A DNA stretch of 64,000 bases, taken from assembly GCA_003665935.1 (NCBI GenBank), contig QPLR01000004.1, positions 1-64,000 on the forward strand, given 5' to 3'. This stretch comes from Halobellus sp. Atlit-31R (lineage in GTDB: Archaea; Halobacteriota; Halobacteria; Halobacteriales; Haloferacaceae). Shown here one piece after another: positions 42,188 to 50,937 of the stretch. Position numbers and translations under genes: made by a program. The notes below the pieces were generated by a model that was not told where the DNA came from, did no database searches, and saw only the letters and a list, made by a program, of their open reading frames with translations. How positions within the stretch are numbered: position 1 is the stretch's first letter; the number at the start of each line of letters is the position of its first letter.

Positions 42188-43447
42188 TCAGACTTCGGTG
42201 AAATCTTCCAGAGTGGGGCTTCCCTCGGCGTCGTCATCCTCGACGTACGACGCGATCGAGTCGTGGACGCCGACGAGTTCGACGGTCTCCATCATCGCCG
42301 AGAGGATGAGTTCGACGTCCATATCCAGGGCGTACTCGCGGTACGTGCCGCCGCGGCGGCCCTCGTTCCGCTCGGAGACGGAGACGATCCCGAGCATCGC
42401 GAGTTCGCTCAGGTGATCGCGCATCCGCCGTGGAACGAGCGGGTCTCGGTTCGCGAGTTCCGCGAACCGAGTGTAGCGCGGGCGAACGTCGCGGGAGCGG
42501 ACCGGTGCCTCACCGTCGAGATCGAGCGTCAGCAGCGCGTACAGCACGAGATGCCCGTGCTCGGTCAGGCCGTTGATCCCCTCCTTGATCCGGCCGCGTT
42601 CGAGTGCGCGGCGGCCGCGTCGGACGTGCTCTTCGGTCACGACCGACGTGTCCTCGTCGCGAGCGAGGTCGCCCGCCTTCATCAGGAGGTCGATCGACTG
42701 CCGCGCGTCACCCGCGTCCTTCGCGCCGTAGGCCGCACACAGCGGGATCACCTCGTCGCTCAGGACGTCGTCGTGAAACGCGACGTCGCCGCGCTGCTCG
42801 AGGATCGCGCGGAGGTTCTCTGCGTTGTACGCGGGAAAGTGGATCTCCTGTTCACAGAGGGAGCTCTTGACTTTCGGAGAGAGGTCGTCCCGGAAGGAGA
42901 AGTCGTTCGAGATGCCTATGAGCCCGATCTTCGCTGTTTCGAGGTCGCCGTTGGCTCGAGCGCGCGGGAGCTGATAGAGGATGCTGTCGTCGTTGACGTG
43001 GTCGATCTCGTCGAGCACCACGAGTACGGTACCGCCGCGGGCGTCGAGGTCCTCCCAGAGCATCTCGTAGACCGAGGCGAGCGGGTAGCCGGTCGTCGAG
43101 ATCTGATTCGCCTCCGACCGAAGACTGTTGACGAGTCGGGTCGCGATCTGGTACGAACTCGTCAACCCGTCGCAGTTCAGAAAGATGACCGAGAGATCGA
43201 TGTCGTCGTACTGCGCGGCGTCCTCTCGGAGGTGCGAGAGGAGGTACTTCGTCGCCGCCGTCTTCCCCACGCCCGTCTTCCCGTAGAGAAAGATGTTGTT
43301 CGGCTGCTCGCCGTTGATCACAGGCTGGAGGGCTGCCTGATACGTCTGTAACTCCTCGTCGCGGCCCACGAGCTCGTCGGGCTGGTAGTCCTCCCGCAAG
43401 GCGTCCCGGTCGCGATAGATCTCGTTGTCCCGCTCGAAGAGGACCAT
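42188..43447 (-). CDS. orc1: Orc1/Cdc6 replication initiator
   Basis: This 419-aa initiator has the AAA+ domain with Walker A LYGKTGVGKTAATKYLL, Walker B VLVVLDEIDHV and sensor-1 IGLIGISNDFSF, followed by the lid helices and a C-terminal winged helix (about residues 330-400). It starts at ATG 43447 (MVLFERDNEIY). A TATA-like TTTTATTATCC at 43473-43483 (minus) gives leaderless transcription, and an origin repeat begins right behind it, so the protein may repress its own gene. It should recognise the many repeats around it. Confidence 0.95.
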   Translation of the reverse strand: MVLFERDNEIYRDRDALREDYQPDELVGRDEELQTYQAALQPVINGEQPNNIFLYGKTGVGKTAATKYLLSHLREDAAQYDDIDLSVIFLNCDGLTSSYQIATRLVNSLRSEANQISTTGYPLASVYEMLWEDLDARGGTVLVVLDEIDHVNDDSILYQLPRARANGDLETAKIGLIGISNDFSFRDDLSPKVKSSLCEQEIHFPAYNAENLRAILEQRGDVAFHDDVLSDEVIPLCAAYGAKDAGDARQSIDLLMKAGDLARDEDTSVVTEEHVRRGRRALERGRIKEGINGLTEHGHLVLYALLTLDLDGEAPVRSRDVRPRYTRFAELANRDPLVPRRMRDHLSELAMLGIVSVSERNEGRRGGTYREYALDMDVELILSAMMETVELVGVHDSIASYVEDDDAEGSPTLEDFTEV

Positions 43448-43482
43448 ACATCGTAGACGTGGCACGTGTGGGATAATAAAAC

Positions 43483-43563
43483 CACCGTGTCCGCAGTGTC
43501 CGCTGTTCTCGTATTATATAAAGAAGTCGTGGGACACACCCCCTCCACTGTGTCCGCTGTTGT
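43483..43563 (-). repeat. Two minus-oriented ORBs left of the unwinding region
   Basis: The outer copy (43483-43509) contains a duplicated GGACAC and lacks a long G-run. The inner copy (43540-43563) reads CAACAGCGGACACAGTGG followed by aggggg. A second TATA-like TTTATATAATACG (43511-43524, minus) lies between them and could be an alternative orc promoter. Confidence 0.82.
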
Positions 43564-43600
43564 GGTTGTAAGAGGGGTGGGGGGTGCCGACTGATGCCAT

Positions 43601-43619
43601 TTGCATAATATATGCAAAA
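43601..43619. other. AT-rich palindrome in the putative unwinding element
   Basis: TTTGCATA (43601-43608) and TATGCAAA (43612-43619) form a perfect inverted repeat with spacer ATA. The following 35 nt are T/G-rich without GC clusters. It lies between the inverted ORB groups. Confidence 0.7.
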
Positions 43620-43731
43620 GTTTTATGTTGTTTGTTGTTGATGTGGTCCGTAGTGCTTAGACTTAGCTAGTAACTACGCACTGTGAGCGTAGTTACAGTG
43701 GTTCGTCTGTTCGGCTCGTGACTTCGGGATG

Positions 43732-44518
43732 GAACAGCGGACATCGTGGTGGGGGTAGCTTCCGACAACTACGGGTGGATACTCGGGATACGTGCTGTGG
43801 GTTCCGAGCGATATCCTGAACTTCCCACTGTCTAACGCCGTCCTACAGTTCCTGTTTGTTGGCGACGTACACTCCCTTTACACCTCTTTAACTCCCTCTA
43901 GTGTCGTTTGTCGGTTCGACCTCCTCGTCGATCGTCCGTTCTTCCTTTCTCGAACACCCCCGCCTCTCTCACCAGAACAGCGGACACAGTGGAGGGGGTG
44001 TGTCCCACTCGGTGACGAACGCGATGGACTCTCGGTCAGTGACCGCGCGTCGGTCGGACACAGGACTGTGACCAGCCGACCTGCGATCCAACTGGACGCC
44101 ACATCCTGCGGTATCCTCCCCGATTGATCCAGCGACGTCTTCTCCAATCGATTCAGCGACCTCCTCTCCAGATGCAGATGTAGTGACAGAGCCTCATCGG
44201 AGGCGCCGATACCGTTCTATCCTGACTATCCAATACCACTCAGACTATTCTAACTCGCTCGAACTATCCGAGACCAACTGGACCGTCCCGGAGAGCACGA
44301 ACAACGGCGGACATTGTGGAGGGGGAGGGTTACTCTGCCCCAGCTACGGCAGAGCCGGCTACCCCAAAATGTTCGGCCATTCCATCTATGACCAACCTCA
44401 CACGAACAGAACAGCGGACACAGTGGTGTGGGGGTCGAGCGTCGACGCCCGTCTCGCCGCATACCGCTGTGGCTCCCCCTGCCAATTCCGAGAACAGCGG
44501 ACATCGTGGAGGGGGTGT
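43732..44518 (+). repeat. Five plus-oriented ORBs right of the unwinding region
   Basis: Copies start at 43732, 43975, 44299, 44409 and 44492. All share AACAGCGGACA except the 44299 copy, which has one inserted base (AACAACGGCGGACA). Each continues into GTGGWGKGGGGG or GTGGAGGGGG, so the G-string is kept. Spacing is irregular (243, 324, 110 and 83 nt). Confidence 0.85.
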
Positions 44519-44543
44519 GTTCGATTGGTGCTCACGCCGACGC

Positions 44544-44603
44544 ACACAACCACTACTCCGACTACACAACCACTACTCCGACTACACAACCACTACTTCA
44601 ACG
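44544..44603. repeat. 20-nt direct repeats beside the last ORB
   Basis: A C/A-rich unit, acacaaccactactccgact, occurs at 44544-44563 and 44564-44583, with a diverged third copy at 44584-44603. It starts about 25 nt after the last ORB. It could bind another origin factor or be slippage-derived. Confidence 0.75.
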
Positions 44604-44694
44604 AGTGTCCACGCAGTGCGACTTCACGCCGAATCTTCGGCTTGAGTATGTTAGACAAGAGCGAGAATAGAACTCTCTGCGCCGCTCTCAGCAG

Positions 44695-44862
44695 TTACTT
44701 GTTGTAGGTGTCCGGGATCAAGACGAGACCGTGACGGCCGGTGAACCGACTAACGACGGACTCGACTTTATCGAGCGCCGTCGAGATCGACGACGCAGGG
44801 AGGTAGAAGTCGGTCTCCGTAGATTCACTGCGACTGGGGCTCTTTTTCTTTGCAGTAGCCAT
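44695..44862 (-). CDS. Small origin-adjacent protein (55 aa)
   Basis: Reading the minus strand gives an uninterrupted 55-aa protein starting MATAKKKSPSRSESTETDFY and ending RHGLVLIPDTYNK. A lysine/serine-rich, flexible N-terminus is followed by an amphipathic helix (ISTALDKVESVVSRF). A weak Shine-Dalgarno AGGAAG lies 6 nt before the ATG. No family is recognised. Position next to the ORB cluster and its basic start, unusual in this acidic proteome, suggest a DNA-associated role. Confidence 0.6.
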   Translation of the reverse strand: MATAKKKSPSRSESTETDFYLPASSISTALDKVESVVSRFTGRHGLVLIPDTYNK

Positions 44863-45190
44863 TGTACTTCCTACTAGCGGTCGGACCGTTATGAGGGTTC
44901 GTCAGTACTCGTTCGGGTATTTTTATTTCTCGTTCACTCTCAGCTCTTCATCTTGAAGAATCATTTTATATTTCTCCTTCAACTCGACTTAGTACCCATC
45001 GATCGTTATGGTTCGGACCGAACGCCACTGATCAGTTCGCGATCCAGCTACTGTCCGTCTCCTCCAGTCGCGGCCACCGTTCTGAACGCGTTCGTGGTCA
45101 GAACGCTTTCTCTGACCGCGGTCGGCTCCCACTCCGATTCCCCCGATGGACTTCCCCAGTCCGATTCCGAAATGCCGCTGTACCAAGCGC
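44863..45190. other. Gap with two overlapping, mutually exclusive hairpins
   Basis: CGTTCTGA (45078-45085) pairs with TCAGAACG (45098-45105). GGTCAGA (45096-45102) pairs instead with TCTGACC (45111-45117). Both stems need the same TCAGA. On the minus strand the segment lies after the VOC gene and before the 55-aa gene. An AT-rich stretch at 44930-44975 probably includes the small gene's promoter. No other gene is seen. Confidence 0.5.
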
Positions 45191-45616
45191 TCAGCGGGAC
45201 AGTATCTCGACCAGATTCCCTTCCGGATCTTCGAGGAAGCAGATGGTGGTCCCGCTTTCGGTCGTCTGCGGTTCACTCAACGTCTCGACCCGCTCTGGTA
45301 ACGCTGCGTAGACCGATTCGACGTCGTCGACGGCAAGCCCGACGTGGGCCGCGCCTGGTGCGTTGAGACCGAGTTCGGAAGCAACGGCGGTGTCGTCGAC
45401 CGGATCGTACTCGACAAGTTCGAGACGGATGTCTCCGGCGTCGAGATGTGCGAAATCGGCGCTCGCACCGTCGACGTCGACGCCAGTCGCGAACGCGTCT
45501 CCGGCGACCGAAAACCGACTGTCGACGTCGAGGCCCAGTACGTCCCGATAGAAGCCGACGGCGCGGTCGAGATCCGACACGGTGATGCCGACGTGGTGCG
45601 CGGTGAGTCCTTCCAT
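45191..45616 (-). CDS. VOC-family protein (glyoxalase I-like)
   Basis: This 141-aa metalloprotein has two beta-alpha-beta-beta-beta modules: HHVGITVSDLDRAVGFYRDVLGL and AAHVGLAVDDVESVYAALPE, ending FLEDPEGNLVEIL. Metal ligands would be the first His, RLELVEY Glu, AHVG His and VEIL Glu, all present. It may be methylmalonyl-CoA epimerase-like or a lyase or dioxygenase; the sequence does not decide. It stands alone between the origin and folD. Confidence 0.85.
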   Translation of the reverse strand: MEGLTAHHVGITVSDLDRAVGFYRDVLGLDVDSRFSVAGDAFATGVDVDGASADFAHLDAGDIRLELVEYDPVDDTAVASELGLNAPGAAHVGLAVDDVESVYAALPERVETLSEPQTTESGTTICFLEDPEGNLVEILSR

Positions 45617-45694
45617 ACCGGCTCTCTGACGAGCGCGATCAAAGAGTCACCGAACTACGTTCAGCGCAGAACTACGCTCGCCGGGGAACGGCCG

Positions 45695-46588
45695 CTACGG
45701 CAGGTCGACGTCGATCCCGGACTGCAGGCTGGCTGCCTTGACAGTGTTGTACATCAGCATCGCGATCGTCAGCGGGCCGACGCCGCCCGGGACGGGCGTG
45801 ATCGCGCTCGCCTTCTCCGCGGCGCTCTCGAAGTCGACGTCGCCGACGAGCTGGTAGCCCTTGTCGGTGTCGGCGTCGACGCGATTGATCCCGACGTCGA
45901 TCACGACGGTGTCGTCCGACAGCATCTCGGCGTCGATCATCTCCGGAACGCCGGCGGCCGCGACGACGATGTCCGCTCTCCGGGTCTTCTCGGTCAGATC
46001 CTCCGTCCGCGAGTGACAGATCGTCGTCGTGGCGTTGCCGCCGGGACCGCGCTGGATGAACAGATTCGCCATCGGCTTGCCGACGATGTCGGATCGGCCG
46101 ACGACGACCGCGTCTTTTCCCTCGGTCTGGATGTCGTAGGCCTCCAGCAGCTTCTGGACGCCGTGCGGCGTGCAGGGCTTGAATCGGGCGTTTCCGGCGA
46201 CCAGGCGGCCGACGTTCTCGGGGTGGAAGCCGTCGACGTCCTTCTCGGGGTCGATCCGGTTCAACACGGCCCGCGTGTCGACGTGATCGGGCACGGGCAT
46301 CTGCACGAGGATGCCGTGGACCGCCGGATCGTCGTTCAGCTCGTCGATTCGATCGAACAGCACCTCCGCCGGTGCCTCCGGATCGATCTCGTGGTGGAAG
46401 CTCTCGATGCCGAGTTCGTCGCACGCCCGCTGCTTCATCGACACGTACGTTTTGCTCGCGCCGTCGTCACTCATCAGGACTGTCGCCAGCCCCGGCGTGA
46501 CGCCCTCTCCACCGAGCGTCTCGACGCAGTCTGCTACCGCTGCTCGAATGCTGTCGCCGACCTCGTTGCCGTCTATCGTGGTTGTCAT
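45695..46588 (-). CDS. folD: Methylenetetrahydrofolate dehydrogenase/cyclohydrolase FolD
   Basis: This 297-aa bifunctional enzyme interconverts methylene-, methenyl- and formyl-tetrahydrofolate with NADP. The catalytic motif is ASKTYVSMKQRACDELGI with Tyr and Lys; HGILVQMPVPDHVD, DVDGFHPENVGRL, VVGRSDIVGKPMA and VPGGVGPLTIAMLM are all conserved. Full length. It probably works with the Fhs ligase at the end of the window to charge folate with formate. Confidence 0.95.
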   Translation of the reverse strand: MTTTIDGNEVGDSIRAAVADCVETLGGEGVTPGLATVLMSDDGASKTYVSMKQRACDELGIESFHHEIDPEAPAEVLFDRIDELNDDPAVHGILVQMPVPDHVDTRAVLNRIDPEKDVDGFHPENVGRLVAGNARFKPCTPHGVQKLLEAYDIQTEGKDAVVVGRSDIVGKPMANLFIQRGPGGNATTTICHSRTEDLTEKTRRADIVVAAAGVPEMIDAEMLSDDTVVIDVGINRVDADTDKGYQLVGDVDFESAAEKASAITPVPGGVGPLTIAMLMYNTVKAASLQSGIDVDLP

Positions 46589-46869
46589 AGTTCGCTGTCA
46601 GTGGGGTGACTCCGCGCTGAGCGGGTGACCCCGAACCCTCCATTCGATCATTCTCGCGTCTCGTGATATGTGATGTCGGGGAATAGTCAACCTCTTGAAG
46701 TACTCACACGGCCGCCGACGGCGGACCGACGCCCGCAGAGTCCGTTCCGGAGGCGAAGACGGAGCAGGCCGAATCGACGCCTCACACAAGCCTTTTGACT
46801 CTCTCACCCGGAATTACGGACGGCTACTTCGAAGGGCATTCCGCCCCTCTCCTGGAGGACCAATACCAG

Positions 46870-48450
46870 ATGAGTGATATAACGGTCGTTACTGAACGAG
46901 GACAGTTTGTCGAGACGGCTGCGGCTGCGCCACCTGATGCCCGCGTTCCCGTCGAGGTCCGGACCGCCGTCGCCGATCCCTTCGAGGCGTACCGTCGCGT
47001 CCGCGACCCAGACACAGACGGCGTCTACCTGGAGACGACCGGCGGACAGTCCGGCTGGGGCTACTTCGCCGTCGATCCCGTCGAGCGTGTTCAGGTCGAC
47101 GCGGCCGACGCCGCAGACTCCGACGGACTCGATCCGGCGACCGACCGCAGTCCGACGCTCGACGCTGTCGACTCGCTGCTGGACCGCGAGCACCTCGTTC
47201 GCGGCGACTGCGACGTCCCGTATCCCTGCGGCGCGTTCGGGTGGCTCTCCTACGACGTCGCGCGCGAACTGGAGACGCTCCCCGAAACGACGGAGGGCGA
47301 CGGTCTCCCACGACTCCAACTCGGCGTGTTCGACACCGTCGCCGCTTGGCGCGAGCCGAGATCGCCGCCCGCGGACCCCGACGGGGCCGACTTCGAGGGA
47401 GAAGTCCCCGACAGGGCAGACACCGAACTCCGCGTGACGACGTGCCCGCTCGTCGGTGACGACCCCGCCGCCGCCTACGAGCGCGGCCTGCAGAAAGCCG
47501 AGCAGCTCGCGGTGGCCGCCAGCTCCGGCGACCCAGCGCCGCTCGAATCGCCCCCGGTCGAGCGCGACCGCGCGACGTTCGAGAGCGAGTGCGGCGCTTC
47601 GGCCTTCGCGGACCGCGTCCGCACGGTCAAGCGGTACATCCGCGACGGCGACACGTTCCAGGCGAACGTCTCGCACCGACTCGTCGCTCCGGCGGCCGTC
47701 CACCCGGTCGCAGCGTTCGACGCCGTCCGCCGCGTGAACCCCGCACCGTACTCCGGGCTGCTCGAGTTCCCGGGCGTCGATCTGGTCAGCGCCAGCCCGG
47801 AACTACTCCTGGAGGCTGACGGTGACGACCTCTCCACGGAGCCGATCGCCGGCACGCGACCTCGCGGGGACACGCCTGCCGAAGACGACGCCCTGGAAGC
47901 GGATCTCCGCGCCGACGAGAAAGAGCGCGCCGAGCACGCGATGCTCGTCGACCTCGAACGCAACGACCTCGGGAAGGTCAGCGAGTACGGCAGCGTCGAC
48001 GTCTCGGAGTACCGCCGAATCGACCGCTACTCCGAGGTGATGCACCTCGTCTCGCTCGTCGAAGGCCGGCGGCGGGAGGACACGAGCGTCGCGGACGCGG
48101 TCGCGGCCGTCTTCCCCGGCGGCACGATCACCGGCGCGCCGAAACCGCGGACGATGGAGATCATCGACGAGGTCGAGCGCACGCGTCGCGGCCCCTACAC
48201 GGGTAGCATCGGCGTCTTCGGCTTCGACGACCGGGCGACGTTGAACATCGTCATCCGGACGCTCGTGCGTCGCGGCCCCGAGTACCGACTCCGCGTCGGT
48301 GCCGGCATCGTCCACGACTCCGTCGCCGACGCCGAGTATCAGGAGACGCTGGACAAGGCGCGGGCGCTCGTGACGGCCGTCGACGAGGCGCTCGGAGACC
48401 GCGCCTCGCTCGCGGTCGCGGGCGACGAACGGGAGGCGGAGTCCCGATGA
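46870..48450 (+). CDS. Anthranilate/aminodeoxychorismate synthase component I
   Basis: This 526-aa chorismate-binding enzyme has the core [56 protein letters not shown] and [24 protein letters not shown] (Ala, not Lys) is the anthranilate-synthase form, while FPGGxITGAPK is more like PabB, so the product is uncertain. GGAGG at 46854-46858 is a good ribosome-binding site for ATG 46870. It overlaps its glutaminase partner by 4 nt; trpE/trpG or pabB/pabA are both possible. Confidence 0.9.
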   Translation: MSDITVVTERGQFVETAAAAPPDARVPVEVRTAVADPFEAYRRVRDPDTDGVYLETTGGQSGWGYFAVDPVERVQVDAADAADSDGLDPATDRSPTLDAVDSLLDREHLVRGDCDVPYPCGAFGWLSYDVARELETLPETTEGDGLPRLQLGVFDTVAAWREPRSPPADPDGADFEGEVPDRADTELRVTTCPLVGDDPAAAYERGLQKAEQLAVAASSGDPAPLESPPVERDRATFESECGASAFADRVRTVKRYIRDGDTFQANVSHRLVAPAAVHPVAAFDAVRRVNPAPYSGLLEFPGVDLVSASPELLLEADGDDLSTEPIAGTRPRGDTPAEDDALEADLRADEKERAEHAMLVDLERNDLGKVSEYGSVDVSEYRRIDRYSEVMHLVSLVEGRRREDTSVADAVAAVFPGGTITGAPKPRTMEIIDEVERTRRGPYTGSIGVFGFDDRATLNIVIRTLVRRGPEYRLRVGAGIVHDSVADAEYQETLDKARALVTAVDEALGDRASLAVAGDEREAESR

Positions 48451-49019
48451 TCCTCATCGTCGACAACTACGACTCGTTCGCGTACAACCTCGTACAGTAC
48501 GTCGGGGAGTTCGACGACGTCGTCGTCCGCCGCAACGACGCTATCGACGCGACCGGCATCCGCGACCTCGACCCCGACGGGATCGTCGTCTCGCCGGGGC
48601 CGGGCACCCCCCAACAGGCCGGCGTCTCGATCGACGTCTTCGCCGAGACCGACTACCCCGCACTCGGCGTCTGTCTCGGCCACCAGGCTCTCTGTGCCGC
48701 ACACGGCGCATCCGTCGTGCACGCGCCGGACGTCGTCCACGGCAAGCCCTCGGCCGTCCGCCACAACGGCAGCCCCCTCTACGACGGCGTCGCCGACTCG
48801 TTCGAGGTCGGGCGTTACCACTCGCTGGCGATCGCCCCCGACGACGTGCCGGACGTCCTGACCGAAACCGCCGTCACCGACGACGAACAGGGCGTCGTGA
48901 TGGGCGTCGAACACGAGTCGAAGCCACACTACGGCGTGCAGTTCCACCCCGAGAGCATCCTCACCGACGCCGGCAAACAGATCGTCGAGAACTTCTGTAC
49001 GTCGCTTGCTGGCGACTGA
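48447..49019 (+). CDS. Glutamine amidotransferase, component II (TrpG/PabA)
   Basis: This 190-aa class I amidotransferase supplies ammonia to component I. The nucleophile is in GVCLGHQAL, the oxyanion segment is [13 protein letters not shown] and the His/Glu pair is in [11 protein letters not shown]. Length is normal. It is translationally coupled to component I by an ATGA overlap. Confidence 0.93.
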   Translation: MILIVDNYDSFAYNLVQYVGEFDDVVVRRNDAIDATGIRDLDPDGIVVSPGPGTPQQAGVSIDVFAETDYPALGVCLGHQALCAAHGASVVHAPDVVHGKPSAVRHNGSPLYDGVADSFEVGRYHSLAIAPDDVPDVLTETAVTDDEQGVVMGVEHESKPHYGVQFHPESILTDAGKQIVENFCTSLAGD

Positions 49020-49045
49020 GGCGACACGCTCTCGATTCGGACCCC

Positions 49046-50911
49046 TTACTGCTCTCGATCCGGCGGCTCCACGTCGTGGTGCGTCTGGATCTGCGGCAGT
49101 CGATCGTACACCTGCCACACGATCGACGTGTGTCCACGACCGCGCCCCTCTCGGTAGAGCGCCAGCGTCAGGCCGCCCAGCGCCAGGACGGCGAGCGCGG
49201 CGAACGGCGCACCTGTGAGCACGGCGAGCGCCTGCAGCGTTTCGGCGCCGCCAACGAGGAGAACCGCGAGCGCGACGGCGGCCTGAAAGAGTCCCCAGAG
49301 CGCAATGCTCCCGCGCGACGGCGCGACGCCGCGCCGAGAGGCGAGGATCGCGGCGATCAGCGTCGACGTGTCGGCGGAGGTCACGATGAACACGACGATC
49401 AGCGCCAAGAACAGAAAGAGGAGGAGGTCCCCGAGCGGCAGCGCCGACAGCAGTGGAAAACCGGCGACCGCCTCGGAGCCGCCGCGCTCGGTGATGGCCG
49501 CCAGGACGTCCGCTCGACCGGAGTGCTGCAGCGACAGCGACGTGCCGCCGACGACGAGGAACCACACGCTCGTCGCGGCCGACGTGGCGACGACGCTCGT
49601 GAACGCGACGGTGCGCAGACGTCGCCCACGTGAGAGCGCGGCCAGGAACGTCCCGGCGAAGGGCGCCCACGAGAACCACCACGCCCAGTTCCAGACGGTC
49701 CACGCGGTGACCCACGAGCCGCCCCCGTAGAGGCTCATCGGCACGAAGTTGACGGCGTACGCACCGAGCGCTGCTGGCCCCCGATCCGCGACGAATCCGC
49801 TGGGGCCGACGACGAGGAGCACGAGCGCGAAGAGGCCGAAGAGCACGACGGTGAGCCCCGCGATCCGACGAATGCCGCGATGCAGCCCCGAAACCGCAGA
49901 GAGCACGTAGACGGCAGCGAGGCCACCGACGAACAGCACCGGGCCGAGACCGCCGGGCGGGACGCCCCATTGATACTCGACGCCGGCCAGAAACTGCTGG
50001 GAGACGAGCGCGATCGAAGTCGCGACGCCGCCGATGGTCGCGAAGACCGCGAGCGTGTCGACGAGGCGACTCCACGACGAGTCTAGGCCGTCGACGCCGA
50101 GAAACGGCGTCAGGATCGACGACACACGCAGCGGCGCGCCACGCTCGAAGACGAAGTACGCGATCGGGATCCCGACGACCGCGTAGGCGCTCCACGCCGA
50201 GACGCCCCAGTGGAAGAGCGCGTACACGAGCGCGGCTCCGATCGCGGCGTCGGAACGGGGCGCGGCGTCGAAGTACGGCGGCGGCTGCTGGTAGTGAAAC
50301 AGTGACTCCGCGGGGCCCCAGAACACGATGCCCGCGGCGATTCCGGCGGTGAACACGAGCGCGAAGTAGGTCGGATACGTGTACGTCGGCTCGACGTCCT
50401 CGCCGCCGAGTTTGATCTCGCCCCAGGAGCTAAACAGGAGCACGCCGCAGTAGCCGACCGACAGCAGGACCGTCCCGAGCAACACCGGCCCCCACCCCCG
50501 AAGGACGGCGTTCGTCAGGCCGTCGACGCTCGCGGCTGTGGCTGCGGGAAATACGAACTGCAGTCCGAAGTAGAGCGTGAAAACGAGCATCGGCACGCCC
50601 AGCGTGACCGGGTCGTGGACGGCGAGGAGGTCCGAGAGAACCGAACGCAGCGATCCTCGCCGAATCCGGAGTAGCGAGGCCGTCGCGGGCTCGTCAGTTC
50701 CGATCCGCTCGTACGGGAGCGCGGCGAGGTATCCGAGCCCCGATCCGAAGAACGTGAGCGCGAGCACGAGCCACGTCTGGCTGCCGAGTGCTCGTCCGAC
50801 GACCGAGGGGAAGAAGAATCCCACGAGAACGACTGCACCAGACCCCACGAACGCGAACAGCAGCACGCTCGCGAGCAGCCGTTGTCCGCCTGTGGTGTCA
50901 GTCGCACTCAT
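49046..50911 (-). CDS. BCCT-family compatible-solute transporter
   Basis: This 621-aa membrane protein has about 12 TM segments. The signature WNWAWWFSWAPFAGTF and the betaine-site region GIAAGIVFWGPAESLFHY are clear. It imports betaine, choline, carnitine or a related solute by ion coupling, and fits the osmoprotectant operon at the left end. The N-terminal extension before the first conserved helix is short, and a soluble C-terminal tail of about 30 residues is present. Confidence 0.92.
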   Translation of the reverse strand: MSATDTTGGQRLLASVLLFAFVGSGAVVLVGFFFPSVVGRALGSQTWLVLALTFFGSGLGYLAALPYERIGTDEPATASLLRIRRGSLRSVLSDLLAVHDPVTLGVPMLVFTLYFGLQFVFPAATAASVDGLTNAVLRGWGPVLLGTVLLSVGYCGVLLFSSWGEIKLGGEDVEPTYTYPTYFALVFTAGIAAGIVFWGPAESLFHYQQPPPYFDAAPRSDAAIGAALVYALFHWGVSAWSAYAVVGIPIAYFVFERGAPLRVSSILTPFLGVDGLDSSWSRLVDTLAVFATIGGVATSIALVSQQFLAGVEYQWGVPPGGLGPVLFVGGLAAVYVLSAVSGLHRGIRRIAGLTVVLFGLFALVLLVVGPSGFVADRGPAALGAYAVNFVPMSLYGGGSWVTAWTVWNWAWWFSWAPFAGTFLAALSRGRRLRTVAFTSVVATSAATSVWFLVVGGTSLSLQHSGRADVLAAITERGGSEAVAGFPLLSALPLGDLLLFLFLALIVVFIVTSADTSTLIAAILASRRGVAPSRGSIALWGLFQAAVALAVLLVGGAETLQALAVLTGAPFAALAVLALGGLTLALYREGRGRGHTSIVWQVYDRLPQIQTHHDVEPPDREQ

Positions 50912-50937
50912 ATGTCACTTGTTAGCGACCAGCAGTA

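Larger units (their letters stand above)
43448..44694. other. Replication origin with inverted origin-recognition repeats
   Basis: Repeats with core GAACAGCGGACA, then GTGG and usually a run of G, lie at 43483-43509 and 43540-43563 on the minus strand. On the plus strand they lie at 43732-43756, 43975-44001, 44299-44329, 44409-44435 and 44492-44518. The two orientations face away from an AT-rich segment at about 43590-43680, a good unwinding element. This is the usual archaeal layout: orc gene, inverted ORBs and an AT-rich core. The G-run is the halophile-type G-string. Confidence 0.88.

Noticed and set aside
48339-50195. A 618-codon minus-strand frame across trpG and the BCCT gene end
   Set aside because: It overlaps two clear genes on opposite strands and its product is a low-complexity Arg-rich shadow.
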